Shown here: piece after piece, positions 1 through 8,839 of the stretch | Numbering within the stretch: the stretch's first letter is position 1 | Layout: each line of letters starts with the position of its first letter | NCBI GenBank assembly: GCA_035546295.1 | Contig: DATKBT010000016.1 | Span: 1 to 39,789 of the forward strand | Length of the DNA stretch: 39,789 nt | Direction of reading: 5' to 3' | Origin: DATKBT01 sp035546295 | Lineage (GTDB): Bacteria > Acidobacteriota > Thermoanaerobaculia > Multivoradales > Multivoraceae | Notes under the pieces: generated by a model | What the model saw: the letters and a program-made list of their open reading frames with translations, nothing else | What the model was told of the DNA's origin: nothing | The model's database searches: none | Position numbers and translations under genes: made by a program

Positions 1-187
1 TCATACCACGAGCCCGCTACTCATGTTCTTCTCCGCCTCCGGCCCTTCGGGCCTCAGCGGAGTGTGCTCGTTGGTCCCGCGCAAGCGCGGGACCAAGGTT
101 CCCCGCCCAAGCGCCCGCGGACGGGCGCGGGCTCAGGCCGACCCGGACGTGCGCCGGTCGTCGCTCGAGAGCGGGCGGTGCCGGAGC
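1..187. other. Noncoding end of window with three hairpins
   Basis: I see no convincing gene in these bases downstream of hemH. Three dyads stand out. The first is a short GGCCC-TTC-GGGCC hairpin near 41-53. The second is a perfect 12-bp inverted repeat at 71-82 and 85-96 (arm TTGGTCCCGCGC, two-base loop). The third is a 7-bp hairpin at 111-117 and 122-128 (arm GCGCCCG). None is followed by a clear T-run on the minus strand, so they are at best weak terminators for hemH. In many bacteria a protoporphyrinogen oxidase gene follows hemE-hemH, and it may lie beyond the window edge. Confidence 0.5.
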
Positions 188-1243
188 TCACGCCCGCTCC
201 CCCGGTGGCGCGGACACCGGCCCGGCCTCCGGAAAGCTGCGCGCGATCTCCGCCTCGATCAGCTCGGCGAGCTGGCCGATGAACTCGGGGTCGTCGTTGA
301 GCGCCGGCGGCCGCTCGAGATGCACGCCGTGCTTCCTCGCCACTCCCTGCGCCTGCACGTCGATGTCGTAGAGGATCTCCACGTGATCGCTGACGAAGCC
401 GACCGGCACGCTGACCACGTGGCGGATGCCCTGCGCGGCGAGGGCCTCCAGGTGCTCGTCGAGCTGCGGGCCGAGCCAGGGCTCGGGACTGCGACCCGCC
501 GACTGGTAGCTCCAGCTCCAGCGGTCCTCGTCGAGGCCCGCGCGCTCCGCCACCAGCCGAGCCGTCTCGCGCAGCTGAGTGTCGTAGGGGTCGCCTTCGC
601 GCAGGATGCGCACCGGCAGGCTGTGGGCGCTGAAGACGACGTGGACGAGCTCGCGCTCCCCCTCCGGCCACCGCGCCAGACCTTCCTCGACCCGCCGCGC
701 CAGCGCTGTGATCAGACCGGGCGCATCGTGATAGCTGCGAACGTGTGCGAACTCGATCGCGCCGCGCGCCATGTCCAGACCCTCACGGATCTTCTGCTGG
801 TACTTGCGCACGCTCAGCGTGCTGTAGTGCGGGGCGAGCACCAGGCTCACCGCGCGCTCGACGCCGTCGTCGACCATCTGGGCGACCACATCTTCGATCC
901 ACGGCGACCAGTGGCGCATGCCGAGATAGCAGCGCACCCGCTGCGGGTCGAAACGGTCGGCGAGGGCATCGACCTGGCGCCTGGTCCGCGCGAGCAGCGG
1001 CGAGCTGCCGCCGATCGCGCGGTAGTTGCGCGTGATCTCCGCGAGCACGCCGGGGGACGTGGTCCGTCCGCTCCGGATGTCTGCGAGGTAGCCGGGGATG
1101 TCCTCGAGCGAGTCGGGCCCACCGTAGGCCATCACCAACACGCCGATCACGGGAGCTCGCTCGCTCGGCTCGCCACGGCGGGTCGGAGACGATCCGGTCG
1201 CAGCCTCGGTGGACTCTCGCTCCATCGACTCCTCCTCGTTCAT
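188..1243 (-). CDS. hemH: Ferrochelatase
   Basis: Inserts ferrous iron into protoporphyrin IX, the last step of protoheme synthesis. The 351-residue length is normal for the family. Visible family motifs are 'GVLVMAYGGPDSLEDI' near the N-terminus, the active-site histidine segment 'VVFSAHSLPVRILREGDPY', and 'VPVGFVSDHVEILYDID' with the conserved glutamate. I place the start at the ATG at 1243 because it overlaps the hemE stop as ATGA (stop TGA 1242-1240), which indicates translational coupling. The longer open frame upstream lies inside hemE and is a shadow. The first ~30 residues (rich in E, S, T) precede the conserved core. There is no membrane segment, so it is probably a soluble or peripheral cytoplasmic enzyme. 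Confidence 0.96.
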   Translation of the reverse strand: MNEEESMERESTEAATGSSPTRRGEPSERAPVIGVLVMAYGGPDSLEDIPGYLADIRSGRTTSPGVLAEITRNYRAIGGSSPLLARTRRQVDALADRFDPQRVRCYLGMRHWSPWIEDVVAQMVDDGVERAVSLVLAPHYSTLSVRKYQQKIREGLDMARGAIEFAHVRSYHDAPGLITALARRVEEGLARWPEGERELVHVVFSAHSLPVRILREGDPYDTQLRETARLVAERAGLDEDRWSWSYQSAGRSPEPWLGPQLDEHLEALAAQGIRHVVSVPVGFVSDHVEILYDIDVQAQGVARKHGVHLERPPALNDDPEFIGQLAELIEAEIARSFPEAGPVSAPPGERA

Positions 1244-2322
1244 TCGGCCGGCGCGACGACGTGCTCGCGGACACGCTCGACCAGCCGCCGCACGCTGTCG
1301 ACGGGGGTCTGCGGGAAGATCCCGTGGCCGAGATTGAAGATGTGGCCCGGTCGTCCTCCGGCCCGCGCCAGGACGTCGTCGATCCGGTGGCGCAGCTCGC
1401 GCCACGGAGCGAGCAGAGCGCACGGATCCAGGTTCCCCTGGATCGGGCGTTGGGCGCCGAGCTGCTGGCGGCACCAGTCAAGGGGCATGCGCCAGTCGAC
1501 GCCGATCACGTCGCCGCCGGTCTCCGCGACGTCGGCGAGATGGCCCGCGGTGCCCTGGCTGAAATGGATGGTCGGCACGCCGGCGGCGCCGAGCCGCTCG
1601 AACAGCGACCGGTTGTAGGGTGCGACGAAGCGCTGGTAGTCGAGGCGTCCGAGCGCCAGCCCCACCCACGAGTCGAAAACCTGCAGGGCGTCGGCGCCGG
1701 CGTTGGCCTGGGCGAGCAGGTAGTCCGCCTGAACGGTCACCAGCTTCTCCATCAGTCGCCGCCAGGCCGCCGGCTCACAGAGTATGAGCCGCTTGGTCTT
1801 GATCCAGCTCTTCGAGCCCCCGCCCTCGATCGCATAGCTGGCCAGCGTGAACGGCGCGCCGGCGAAACCGATCAGCGGAGTCGTGGTCTCGGCTTTGACC
1901 ATCTCGATCGCGCGCAACGTACCCGCCAGGGTCTCCTCGGCGGGCGGAGTGGCGAGGCGGTCGATGTCGCGCGTCGTCTCGACCGGGTTGTCGATCACGG
2001 GCCCTTTGTCCGCCACGAAGTCCAGGCGCAGCCCCATCCCGATCAGCGGCGGCAGGATGTCGGCGAAGATGATGCCTGCGTCGAAGCCGAACGCGCGCAG
2101 CGGTTGCAGGGTGATCTCGGCGGCGAGCTCGGGAGTCTGGATCGCCTCGAGCATCGAATGGCGCGCGCGGATCGCCCGGTACTCGGGCATGTAGCGCCCC
2201 GCCTGGCGCATCAGCCAGACGGGCGTGCGCTCGGTTGGCAGGCCGCGGCAAGCGCGCAGGAACGGGGAGGAGTCCTCCCGGTGATCGCCGACGCTCTCGG
2301 CTGCAGATGCTGACTCGCTCAT
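1240..2322 (-). CDS. hemE: Uroporphyrinogen III decarboxylase
   Basis: Decarboxylates the four acetate side chains of uroporphyrinogen III to give coproporphyrinogen III in heme synthesis. The protein has 360 residues, the usual length. Signatures are 'PVWLMRQAGRYMPEYR' near the N-terminus, 'IIFADILPPLIGMGL', 'GFAGAPFTLASYAIEGGGS' and, towards the C-terminus, 'GDVIGVDWRMPL' followed by 'IQGNLDP'. The start at 2322 is chosen because AGGAGG lies directly upstream on the minus strand (GGCAGGAGGACCG before the ATG). A longer frame back to 2415 has no such site. It is the first gene of a two-gene hemE-hemH unit. I found no clear promoter hexamers between 2323 and 2548. Confidence 0.97.
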   Translation of the reverse strand: MSESASAAESVGDHREDSSPFLRACRGLPTERTPVWLMRQAGRYMPEYRAIRARHSMLEAIQTPELAAEITLQPLRAFGFDAGIIFADILPPLIGMGLRLDFVADKGPVIDNPVETTRDIDRLATPPAEETLAGTLRAIEMVKAETTTPLIGFAGAPFTLASYAIEGGGSKSWIKTKRLILCEPAAWRRLMEKLVTVQADYLLAQANAGADALQVFDSWVGLALGRLDYQRFVAPYNRSLFERLGAAGVPTIHFSQGTAGHLADVAETGGDVIGVDWRMPLDWCRQQLGAQRPIQGNLDPCALLAPWRELRHRIDDVLARAGGRPGHIFNLGHGIFPQTPVDSVRRLVERVREHVVAPAE

Positions 2323-2633
2323 CGGTCCTCCTGCCCCGTCCCGGCGCTTCGATCCCTCGCCGCGAACCGGCCGGCGCGAAGCGAAACCGCGGCGGTCGCG
2401 GGCAGAGCCGACCACCCCGAAGCCCGAGCCTGCACGACGCCACGCGCGCCGTGGTCACGGGACCGTCACGACGGGAAACGCCGACCTGGCGTGCCATTCC
2501 GTGCGCCGTAGCGCGGCGGGCGCGGAGCCTCCGGAAAGGAGCCTCCAGAAAAAGGGGCGCCGAAGCCTGCGGCCTCGGCGCCCCATCCCGCTCTGCCCGG
2601 ATCCCGGGCGAGCGAGCTGGCGGATCTCGGTCC
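2323..2633. other. Intergenic region hemE / PKD protein
   Basis: This 311-base spacer holds the leader of hemE and the terminator of the secreted PKD protein, both on the minus strand. A 9-base direct repeat GGAGCCTCC occurs twice (about 2524-2532 and 2538-2546). No ORF here looks real on either strand. Confidence 0.6.
2549..2584 (-). terminator. Rho-independent terminator of the PKD protein gene
   Basis: On the minus strand there is a stem with 10-bp perfect arms (GGGGCGCCGA, paired 2554-2563 with 2575-2584). One mismatch and three more pairs follow, around a 3-base loop. A run of five T (complement of A at 2549-2553) comes next. It starts 49 bases downstream of the TAG stop at 2634-2636, which is the right place to end that transcript before hemE. 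Confidence 0.88.
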
Positions 2634-5009
2634 CTAGAAGGTCACCGTCACCTGGTTGGAGCAGGTCGAGGTGCCGGCCTCGCACACCTGGTAGGTGTAG
2701 GAGCCCCCGCCCCGGTTCCCGATGTTGTCGGTGTGCGCCCCGTCGTTGGCGGTGGTCACGATGATCACGCCGTTGCGGTACACGTCGACGTTGGTGCTGG
2801 TGGCGCCGCTCCAGGCGAGATCGGCGTGCTGCGCGCCGCGCACCTTGTAGCCGGTCGCGCTCAGGCTGATCGCCGCCGGCTCGTTGACCGAGACGGTCTG
2901 CGTATCGGTGTCGGTCGCGCTCCCGTCGTCGGTGACGGTCAGGATCACCGTGTAGTCCCCGGCCGCCGCGTAGGTGTGGCTGGTGGTGACTCCGGACCCC
3001 GTGGCGTTGTCGCCGAAGGCCCAGTCGTAGCTGGAGATGGTGCCGTCGCCGTCCGACGACGCGCTGCCGTCGAAGCTGCACGCCAGATCCGCGCAGGTGA
3101 ACGTGAAGCTCGCGATCGGCGGGTCGTTGATCCCGTCCGAGACGGTCACCGTCTGCGAAGTGGACCCGGTCGCGCCGCCGTCGTCGGTGACGGTGAGGGT
3201 CACCGTGTAGCTGCCCTCGGCCGAGTAGGTGTGGCTGGCGGTGGCGCCGGATCCTGTGGCGTTGTCGCCGAACGCCCAGTCGTAGCTGGAGATGGTGCCG
3301 TCGCTGTCCGAGGACCCGCTGCCGTCGAAGCTGCACGCCAGGTCGGTGCAGGTGTAGGTGAACGACGCGGTCGGAGGCAGGTTGCCACCGCCCACGGTGA
3401 ACTCGCAGACGAAGGTGTTCCACTGGAACTGGCCGGTCTGGGTGAACACCTCGTTGGTATGCCAGAAGGTGTCGCTGATCGGGTCGATCGAGGTCGCCGA
3501 GTAGTCGCCGGCCCGGGCGACGTCGAGCTGGACGCCCGAGCCCGCAGCGCAGATCTGCTCGGCCGCGTCGAGCGCGCCGGTCCCGCTGTTGGCCGCGGAC
3601 TGGCCGCTGACCGCGGTCGACACGTAGGTGTTGGTGCTCGCCAGCAGGTAGCCGATGCCGATGTCGCCGACGGCGTTCATCGCCACGCTCGGCATCCAGC
3701 GGTGCTTGCCGTCGTTCGGCGCGTAGGTCCCCTGCTGGTGGAGCGACCATGTGCCGCCGCTCTCGCGCAGCTCGTACCAGCGCACTCCAGCGCGGCCGCC
3801 GCCGACGTCGACGGTGTGCCCGGTCACCATCGTCCGGTAGGCACCGAAGTCCCGGATCTGGAGCCGGTGCATCAGCCGGTCCGAGATCGCCTCGAGCGCC
3901 GGCCCGCCGTCGGGCTGCGGGATGCAGGCCTCGCGCGACGCGGAGCACAGGTCGGCGTCGTAGGCGCTGATCGGGAGCGACGCGATGCGCGACGCGGAAG
4001 CGCTCCCGCTGGGCCACGCGACGTCGATCTCCCAGACGTCGAAGCGGCTGGTCTGCGACATCGCTGTGCCGAACAACGCCGGCGCCGAGCCGCTGCCGTC
4101 GAGGTCGCCGGCGACGAAGCCGAACTCGCCGGTGCCGATGTTGAAGCCGATCAGGCTCGCGGGCTGGCCGGCGTACATCGCGGCCTTGTCCATGACGCCG
4201 AGAAAGGTCCCCGCGAAGTTGAAGAACGGCCCGCGGGCGCGAAAGATATTGGCGATCATGGTGATCGAATCGCTGACGATGCCGTGCTTCGGGTAGTCGT
4301 TGAAGCCGATGCCGTCGAACGAGAACTCGTAGCGGTTGTAGCCGCCCAGGGGATCGCCGCTCTGGGAGATCGCGACGCACTGGGAGAACGAGCTGAAGCT
4401 GTCGGGGAAGGCGAACTGGCTCACCAGCCAGCGGTCGGCGACGTCGTCGTAGAGCACGATCGGGTCGCCCTGGTTGTTGGGCTCGCAGTTGCCGCCCTGA
4501 CCTGACCAGAAGGCGTTGCTGGCAAACGAGTCGCCGATCTTGTTCCCGCTCTTGTCGAACACCGTGGTCAGCAGGTTGATCATCTGCACGAAGTGGCTCG
4601 GACCGACTGCACCGTCGGTGTCGGGGGGCGCGACCAGGAAGCCGAGCAGCCGGCCGTTGTCGTTGTTGCTGGCGCCGAAGAAGCCGCTGCTGACCGAAGT
4701 GGCGGCGGTGGCCGCGCTGGTCTGGAGGGCCGCGTCGGGTCCCGAGGTGCCGCTCGGCGCGGGCACGCCCTCGCCTCGAAAGTTGACGATCTCGCGCGGA
4801 GGCGCGGGGACCGGTCGGCGGTCTGCGAGACTGGCGACCGCGTCGCGCAGCGACGCCAGGGGACGATTCTGGGCGTGGGCCTCGATTCTCTCGAGCGCGA
4901 CATCGCTCTGGGCGAGCGCAGGCGAGAGACCGAAGCCGAGGATCAACAGGGCGGGTGCGAGCCAGAGAGCAGTTCCCGGAGCCACCCGCACGTGGCCGTT
5001 CGAGATCAT
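2634..5009 (-). CDS. Secreted protein with two PKD domains and a C-terminal Ig-like module
   Basis: This is a 791-residue exported protein of unknown function. A Sec signal peptide is visible (hydrophobic 'LWLAPALLILGFGLSPALA' then Q). About 500 residues follow that I cannot assign to a family; repeated blocks such as 'DPIVLYDDVADRWLVSQFAF' and 'HRWMPSVAMNAVGDIGIGY' suggest a beta-propeller-like fold. Two consecutive PKD domains (about residues 541-625 and 628-710) each contain 'DGTISSYDWAFGDNATGSG' and 'LTVTDDG'. The last ~75 residues form an Ig/Fn3-like module ('LSATGYKVRGAQHADLAWSG'). Two in-frame ATGs compete for the start. The one at 5009 is preferred because AGGAGG (5017-5022) sits 7 bases away, while the ATG at 5015 nearly touches that site. 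PKD domains generally mediate extracellular protein or polysaccharide contacts. Confidence 0.88.
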   Translation of the reverse strand: MISNGHVRVAPGTALWLAPALLILGFGLSPALAQSDVALERIEAHAQNRPLASLRDAVASLADRRPVPAPPREIVNFRGEGVPAPSGTSGPDAALQTSAATAATSVSSGFFGASNNDNGRLLGFLVAPPDTDGAVGPSHFVQMINLLTTVFDKSGNKIGDSFASNAFWSGQGGNCEPNNQGDPIVLYDDVADRWLVSQFAFPDSFSSFSQCVAISQSGDPLGGYNRYEFSFDGIGFNDYPKHGIVSDSITMIANIFRARGPFFNFAGTFLGVMDKAAMYAGQPASLIGFNIGTGEFGFVAGDLDGSGSAPALFGTAMSQTSRFDVWEIDVAWPSGSASASRIASLPISAYDADLCSASREACIPQPDGGPALEAISDRLMHRLQIRDFGAYRTMVTGHTVDVGGGRAGVRWYELRESGGTWSLHQQGTYAPNDGKHRWMPSVAMNAVGDIGIGYLLASTNTYVSTAVSGQSAANSGTGALDAAEQICAAGSGVQLDVARAGDYSATSIDPISDTFWHTNEVFTQTGQFQWNTFVCEFTVGGGNLPPTASFTYTCTDLACSFDGSGSSDSDGTISSYDWAFGDNATGSGATASHTYSAEGSYTVTLTVTDDGGATGSTSQTVTVSDGINDPPIASFTFTCADLACSFDGSASSDGDGTISSYDWAFGDNATGSGVTTSHTYAAAGDYTVILTVTDDGSATDTDTQTVSVNEPAAISLSATGYKVRGAQHADLAWSGATSTNVDVYRNGVIIVTTANDGAHTDNIGNRGGGSYTYQVCEAGTSTCSNQVTVTF

Positions 5010-5042
5010 CGCCATTCCTCCTTTGGATCGAAGAACGCGGCC

Positions 5043-5073
5043 TTGTGGCCGGAAAAACTCGCATTACTATACT
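5043..5073 (+). promoter_or_regulatory. Putative promoter, possibly leaderless
   Basis: In the 73-base divergent spacer an A/T-rich patch contains TATACT (5068-5073), five of six matches to a -10 box. TTGTGG (5043-5048) is a poor -35 candidate with a long 19-base spacer. A transcript from this -10 would begin at about 5080-5083, essentially at the ATG at 5083. The patch may also serve the minus-strand gene, since its complement reads TATAGT-like. Confidence 0.4.
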
Positions 5074-5082
5074 GTGGCGACG

Positions 5083-6174
5083 ATGATGAGCGCCATGATG
5101 AAGGGTGACTTTTCTGTCGGGAAAGCGCGTGGCCGCTTCCCGAAGGGCCTCTGGGCTTGGCGGACGACCGCCCCTCCCGCCGCACTCTTTGCAACGTCCC
5201 GGCCACCGCCGAGGCGGCGCAGAGCCTGGCGGAGCCGCCGCGCATCCGCCACCGTTTTGACGCTCGCCCTGGGTATCTCGACGGCCGCCTCTCCCCAGCC
5301 CGATCCGGAGGCGCGAGAGCCCTCTGCGATGGCCGATGCCCTGCGCGCCGAACGCGCGGCCCCCGAACCCTCCTATCGCCTGCGCGTCGACTGCGACGGG
5401 GAGCGCGGCGTGCGGAGACTCGAGGTGTTCCGGAGCGGAGCGGCGATCTGGGAGCTGCACACTCACGTCATGCTCCCCGTGCAGACGCGCGTCGACCTCC
5501 TCCACCGGCTCGACGAGGGCGGCTTCGTCGCGCTCGAGCCCCGCTACGGAGGCAAGCCCGAAGCGACGAAAGAGCCCGCCAGGGCTCTACGCATCGTCTG
5601 CCGAATCGAGCTCGAGCTCGACGGCGTGCGAGCCAGCTCGATCCAATTCGCCGATGGCGAGCAGTCGAAGGCGCTCCGCAGCCTGGCCAACGCCCTGCTG
5701 GACGCGGTCGCGCCGCTGGCCGCGAGCGGCACCCGCGTCGATGGCCTCGAGCAGGGGCTGGAGCTGCTCTCCCGCGGCGACCTCCTCCCGGAGGGCTTCG
5801 AGCTGCGCTTCGTCGAGCTCCCGCGGCCCGGGACGACCACGGTGCCGGGCACGATCCTCCGCGTGGAGCATCGCACCGCCACCACCCGCGTCTACCTCCC
5901 CGGCGTCGAGCTCGGCGAGCCGGTCTCGACCGAGCTCTCCGACGACGCCTTTCGCAGCCTGATCGGCGAGCTCGTCGCGGCGAACCTTCAGAGCCTGCCC
6001 GTGAACCTGTGGGCGGAAGACCAGCTCGATCTCGAGGTCCGGGTGCTCGGTCACCAGAGGTCGATCCAGGCCCGCCCGTTCAGCCGGCTGGGGTCCGACA
6101 CCCTCGGTGAGGCCCAGCGCCGCTTCGACCGGCTGGTCGAGGCGATCCGCGCGCTCGTCCCGGGGCCGCAGTAG
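5083..6174 (+). CDS. Exported protein of unknown function
   Basis: The protein has 363 residues. I do not recognise the family. The N-terminus is basic and unusually long, followed by a hydrophobic stretch (about residues 55-70, 'ATVLTLALGISTAAS') that looks like a signal peptide core. The rest is acidic and soluble-looking, with alternating strands and no membrane segment ('YRLRVDCDGERGVRRLEVF', 'ELRFVELPRPGTTTVPG'). The ATG at 5083 is the first in a group of four in-frame ATGs (5083, 5086, 5095, 5098). None has a ribosome binding site. Codon use and reading-frame openness support this frame over the overlapping frames. It is divergent from the PKD protein and convergent with the TonB receptor gene, 51 bases away. 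Confidence 0.65.
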   Translation: MMSAMMKGDFSVGKARGRFPKGLWAWRTTAPPAALFATSRPPPRRRRAWRSRRASATVLTLALGISTAASPQPDPEAREPSAMADALRAERAAPEPSYRLRVDCDGERGVRRLEVFRSGAAIWELHTHVMLPVQTRVDLLHRLDEGGFVALEPRYGGKPEATKEPARALRIVCRIELELDGVRASSIQFADGEQSKALRSLANALLDAVAPLAASGTRVDGLEQGLELLSRGDLLPEGFELRFVELPRPGTTTVPGTILRVEHRTATTRVYLPGVELGEPVSTELSDDAFRSLIGELVAANLQSLPVNLWAEDQLDLEVRVLGHQRSIQARPFSRLGSDTLGEAQRRFDRLVEAIRALVPGPQ

Positions 6175-6225
6175 CGGCCGGACGAGGCCTCCGACGGCAG
6201 CTTCCCCGTCGCCACGATCTCCGCG

Positions 6226-8565
6226 TCAGAACGACCAGGACAGACCGAGGGTGGCCGTTCTCGGCAGGCCGGGACGCGCGCCCGCAGGCCGCCGCGCGAC
6301 GACGTGGACGTCGTCGGTCGCGTTGCGCACCCGTGCGATCAGCTCGACGCCGCGCACCAGCCGCAGCCGGGTGGCGAGGTCGAGCAGGAAGCGCGCCTCG
6401 GTGCCGCTGCCCTCGGCGATCGACCCCTGGCCAGCCTCGGTGCGGGCGCGGTCGACCCACGACAGGTCGGCGTGCACCTGCCAGCGGTCGGCGGTGATTC
6501 CCACCCCCACGAAGAGCTGGTGGGGCGGCAGGTAGGGCAGCTCGTCGCCGGCCACTACCGTGCCCCACGGCTCGAAGTCGCTCTCGAACGAGCTCGCGAA
6601 GGTCGCCTCCGTCCAGGTGTAGGCGAAGCGGATCGGCAGCGACCAGGCGCCGGTGCGGGCCGGCTCGAGAAGCTTGCCGGTCCAGCGCGCGAGGTCGTCC
6701 GACCACGACAGCTCGAGACCTCGGACCTCCACCTCGCCGCCGTTGAACAGGTCGCCGCTGCCGCTGCCCCCGGAGGCCAGGCTGTCGCGTCCCAGCAGGT
6801 TGTCGTAGTCGCTGGCGAAGCCGATCGCCTCGAAGCGTCCCCGCCCGAGCGTCCAGCGCGCACCGAGCTCGGCGTTGAGGCTCTCCTCGGGATCGGTCGC
6901 GGCGTCGGCACCTGGGCCGGGCGGGGCGAAGCCGCGGTGGAGACCCGCGAACAACTGCAGCCGGTCGGAGACCCGGCGCTCGACTCCCAGGCCCGGGATC
7001 CAGGCGTCGACCTGGTGGTCACGGAGGTTGCTCGGTGTGGTCCGGTCGGGATCGGCCGAGGCCCAGTCGGTGCGGCGGAAGTCGATCGTCTCGTAGCGCA
7101 GGCCCGGGGTCAGGGTCCACCCGCCGAGGGTCACCCGGTGCTGCGCGTGAAGCGCCACCGCGTCGGCCTCGCTGAGCCGGTTGGCCTGGCTTCCCGGCAT
7201 GCCGAGGGAGGTGAGCTCGAGCCGACCCCCGATCATCCGATAGCGGTCGTCCTCCTGGAAGCGATCCTCGAAGTCCTCGTGGACGCGCACGCCGAGCTCC
7301 AGGGAGTGTTCGGCGCGGGCGGCGTCGAAGCGGAGGTCGAAGACTGATTGGAGACCCTGAGACTCGTAGTCGCGGCGGTTGTTGCGCAGGGCGAGCGCAC
7401 CGGGAGCGCTGTCGATCTCGCCGCGCAGGATCGCGAGCTCGGTGGCGAAGTCGTCGGGGCGATCGAGCACGCTGCCCGGCCCGGCCCCCAGCACCGACTG
7501 CAGCTTCCCCCAATTTCGGTAGAAGTCGTTGCGATAGAGCGTGGTGGTGACCGTGGCCCGATTGCTCGGCACCACCAGCCAGCTCAGCTGGAGCTGGCGA
7601 TGCTCGGTGTCGATCCGGTCCTCCTGCGATGCCGCGTAGCGGCGCAGGGGAGTGCGCCGGAAGTCGGCCTCGGTGAGCCCCAGGTACGTCTCGTCGCCCA
7701 CCTGGTCGGTCGCGCCGAGCTTGAGCTCCAAGGTCTGCCCCCGCCGCGCCGACTCCGCCGAGGCCCAGCGCAGCTTGCCGACGTAATCCTCGAGATCGAA
7801 GCCGGTGGAGCCGCCGCCGTCGAGCTCCTTGAAGCCGTCGGTCTCGTGCTGGTAGGTCTCGAGCGACCAGCCGAGTCGCGACCGGGTGTCGCCCACTCGG
7901 GCGACCAGCTGCGCGGAGCCGTGCTCGCCGCCCTCGACCTCGACCGAGCCGCCGAGCTCGCCCGGAATCGGCGTCGAGATCAGGTTGAGCACGCCGCCGG
8001 TGGTGTTGGGCCCCTGGCGGATCGAGCTCGACCCCTTGCGCACTTCGATCGAGTGCATGCGCCCGACGCTCGGGAAGTAGTAGGCGGCCGGCGCCGAGTA
8101 GGGAGCGGGCGCGATCAGCACGCCGTCCTCGAGCAGCGCGATCTTCGAGCTGCGCTCGCTGCCGGTGCCCCGCATGCCGACGTTGGGCCGCAGCCCGAAA
8201 CCGTCCTCCTCCTGGACATAGATCCCGGGAATCTGACGCAGAACACGGTGGATGTCCCGGTAGCCCTGACGCTCGAGCTCGGCCGCGTCGATCACGCTGG
8301 CCGAGCCCGGGACCGTCGCGATGTCTCCGACGACCCGCAGCGCCTCGAAGACCGTGGGGGTCGAAGCGATCGCTGGCTCGCAGGAAGCGTCGGTCCGACC
8401 GGACGGCGCGGCGTCGTCTGCTGGGCAGGGAGCCTTCGAGTCGGAGTCAGCAGCCGAGGCGACCGCCAACGGTGGCGCCGCGAAGACGCCGAAGGGCGAG
8501 ACCACGAGCGCCCAGGCTCCGACCACCGCGCAGGTCGAGGCCTTCAGTGCGAAGAGTGAGGGCAT
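6226..8565 (-). CDS. TonB-dependent outer-membrane receptor (FecA/siderophore type)
   Basis: A 779-residue outer-membrane active transporter, most likely for a ferric complex. It has a signal peptide, then a plug domain starting near 'VFEALRVVGDIATVPGSASV'. The plug contains 'RQIPGIYVQEEDGFGLRPNVGMRGTG' in pieces, 'KIALLEDGVLIAPAPYSAPA' and 'IEVRKGSSSIRQGPNTTGG'. A long beta-barrel follows, ending in 'LGLSWSF', the terminal aromatic residue typical of outer-membrane barrels. The start ATG at 8565 has GGAGAAG upstream. A perfect Fur-box-like palindrome lies 54 bases upstream of the start, which indicates iron repression. The substrate cannot be read from sequence; the plug resembles FecA and related receptors. 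No inner-membrane partner genes lie next to it. Confidence 0.93.
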   Translation of the reverse strand: MPSLFALKASTCAVVGAWALVVSPFGVFAAPPLAVASAADSDSKAPCPADDAAPSGRTDASCEPAIASTPTVFEALRVVGDIATVPGSASVIDAAELERQGYRDIHRVLRQIPGIYVQEEDGFGLRPNVGMRGTGSERSSKIALLEDGVLIAPAPYSAPAAYYFPSVGRMHSIEVRKGSSSIRQGPNTTGGVLNLISTPIPGELGGSVEVEGGEHGSAQLVARVGDTRSRLGWSLETYQHETDGFKELDGGGSTGFDLEDYVGKLRWASAESARRGQTLELKLGATDQVGDETYLGLTEADFRRTPLRRYAASQEDRIDTEHRQLQLSWLVVPSNRATVTTTLYRNDFYRNWGKLQSVLGAGPGSVLDRPDDFATELAILRGEIDSAPGALALRNNRRDYESQGLQSVFDLRFDAARAEHSLELGVRVHEDFEDRFQEDDRYRMIGGRLELTSLGMPGSQANRLSEADAVALHAQHRVTLGGWTLTPGLRYETIDFRRTDWASADPDRTTPSNLRDHQVDAWIPGLGVERRVSDRLQLFAGLHRGFAPPGPGADAATDPEESLNAELGARWTLGRGRFEAIGFASDYDNLLGRDSLASGGSGSGDLFNGGEVEVRGLELSWSDDLARWTGKLLEPARTGAWSLPIRFAYTWTEATFASSFESDFEPWGTVVAGDELPYLPPHQLFVGVGITADRWQVHADLSWVDRARTEAGQGSIAEGSGTEARFLLDLATRLRLVRGVELIARVRNATDDVHVVARRPAGARPGLPRTATLGLSWSF

Positions 8566-8618
8566 GGCGAGTGCTTCTCCCGGATGCGGCCCCGATCCCG
8601 ATCCGCGGGATGGCGGCC

Positions 8619-8641
8619 TTGTTGAGATTCATTCTCAACAA
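8619..8641 (-). promoter_or_regulatory. Fur box upstream of the TonB-dependent receptor
   Basis: This is a perfect palindrome with 9-bp arms (TTGTTGAGA, 5-base centre, TCTCAACAA). On the minus strand the core reads TGAGAATGAATCTCA. It matches the 7-1-7 Fur consensus TGATAATnATTATCA at 11 of 14 arm positions. TATTTT, a possible -10 element, immediately precedes it on the minus strand, so bound Fur would cover the transcription start. The site lies in an otherwise GC-rich intergenic region. Confidence 0.85.
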
Positions 8642-8839
8642 AATACAGGACCCCGGCCTCGCCTGTGTCACCGGTTTGTCAGGAGCTCGACTCGGATGCC
8701 ATGACCGGGTCGACGACGGGACTCCGGTGCCGCGGGTGGCGGATGGCGGATGGACGCCGCGCGCGGGCTCCGCCGACGTCGGCGCCGCCACCAGCGAGCG
8801 GTGGTCGCGGGCACCGGCAATCGGGGGTCGCGCGATCGA

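Noticed and set aside
2235..4505. 756-codon open frame on the plus strand
   Set aside because: Antisense to hemE's 5' region and the PKD protein. Its composition (V/A/R/G/D low complexity) is that of a shadow frame in GC-rich DNA, with no family motif.
2455..5505. 1016-codon open frame on the minus strand
   Set aside because: Same strand but shifted frame relative to the PKD protein. It is arginine-rich with no domain, and runs through the terminator at 2549-2584.
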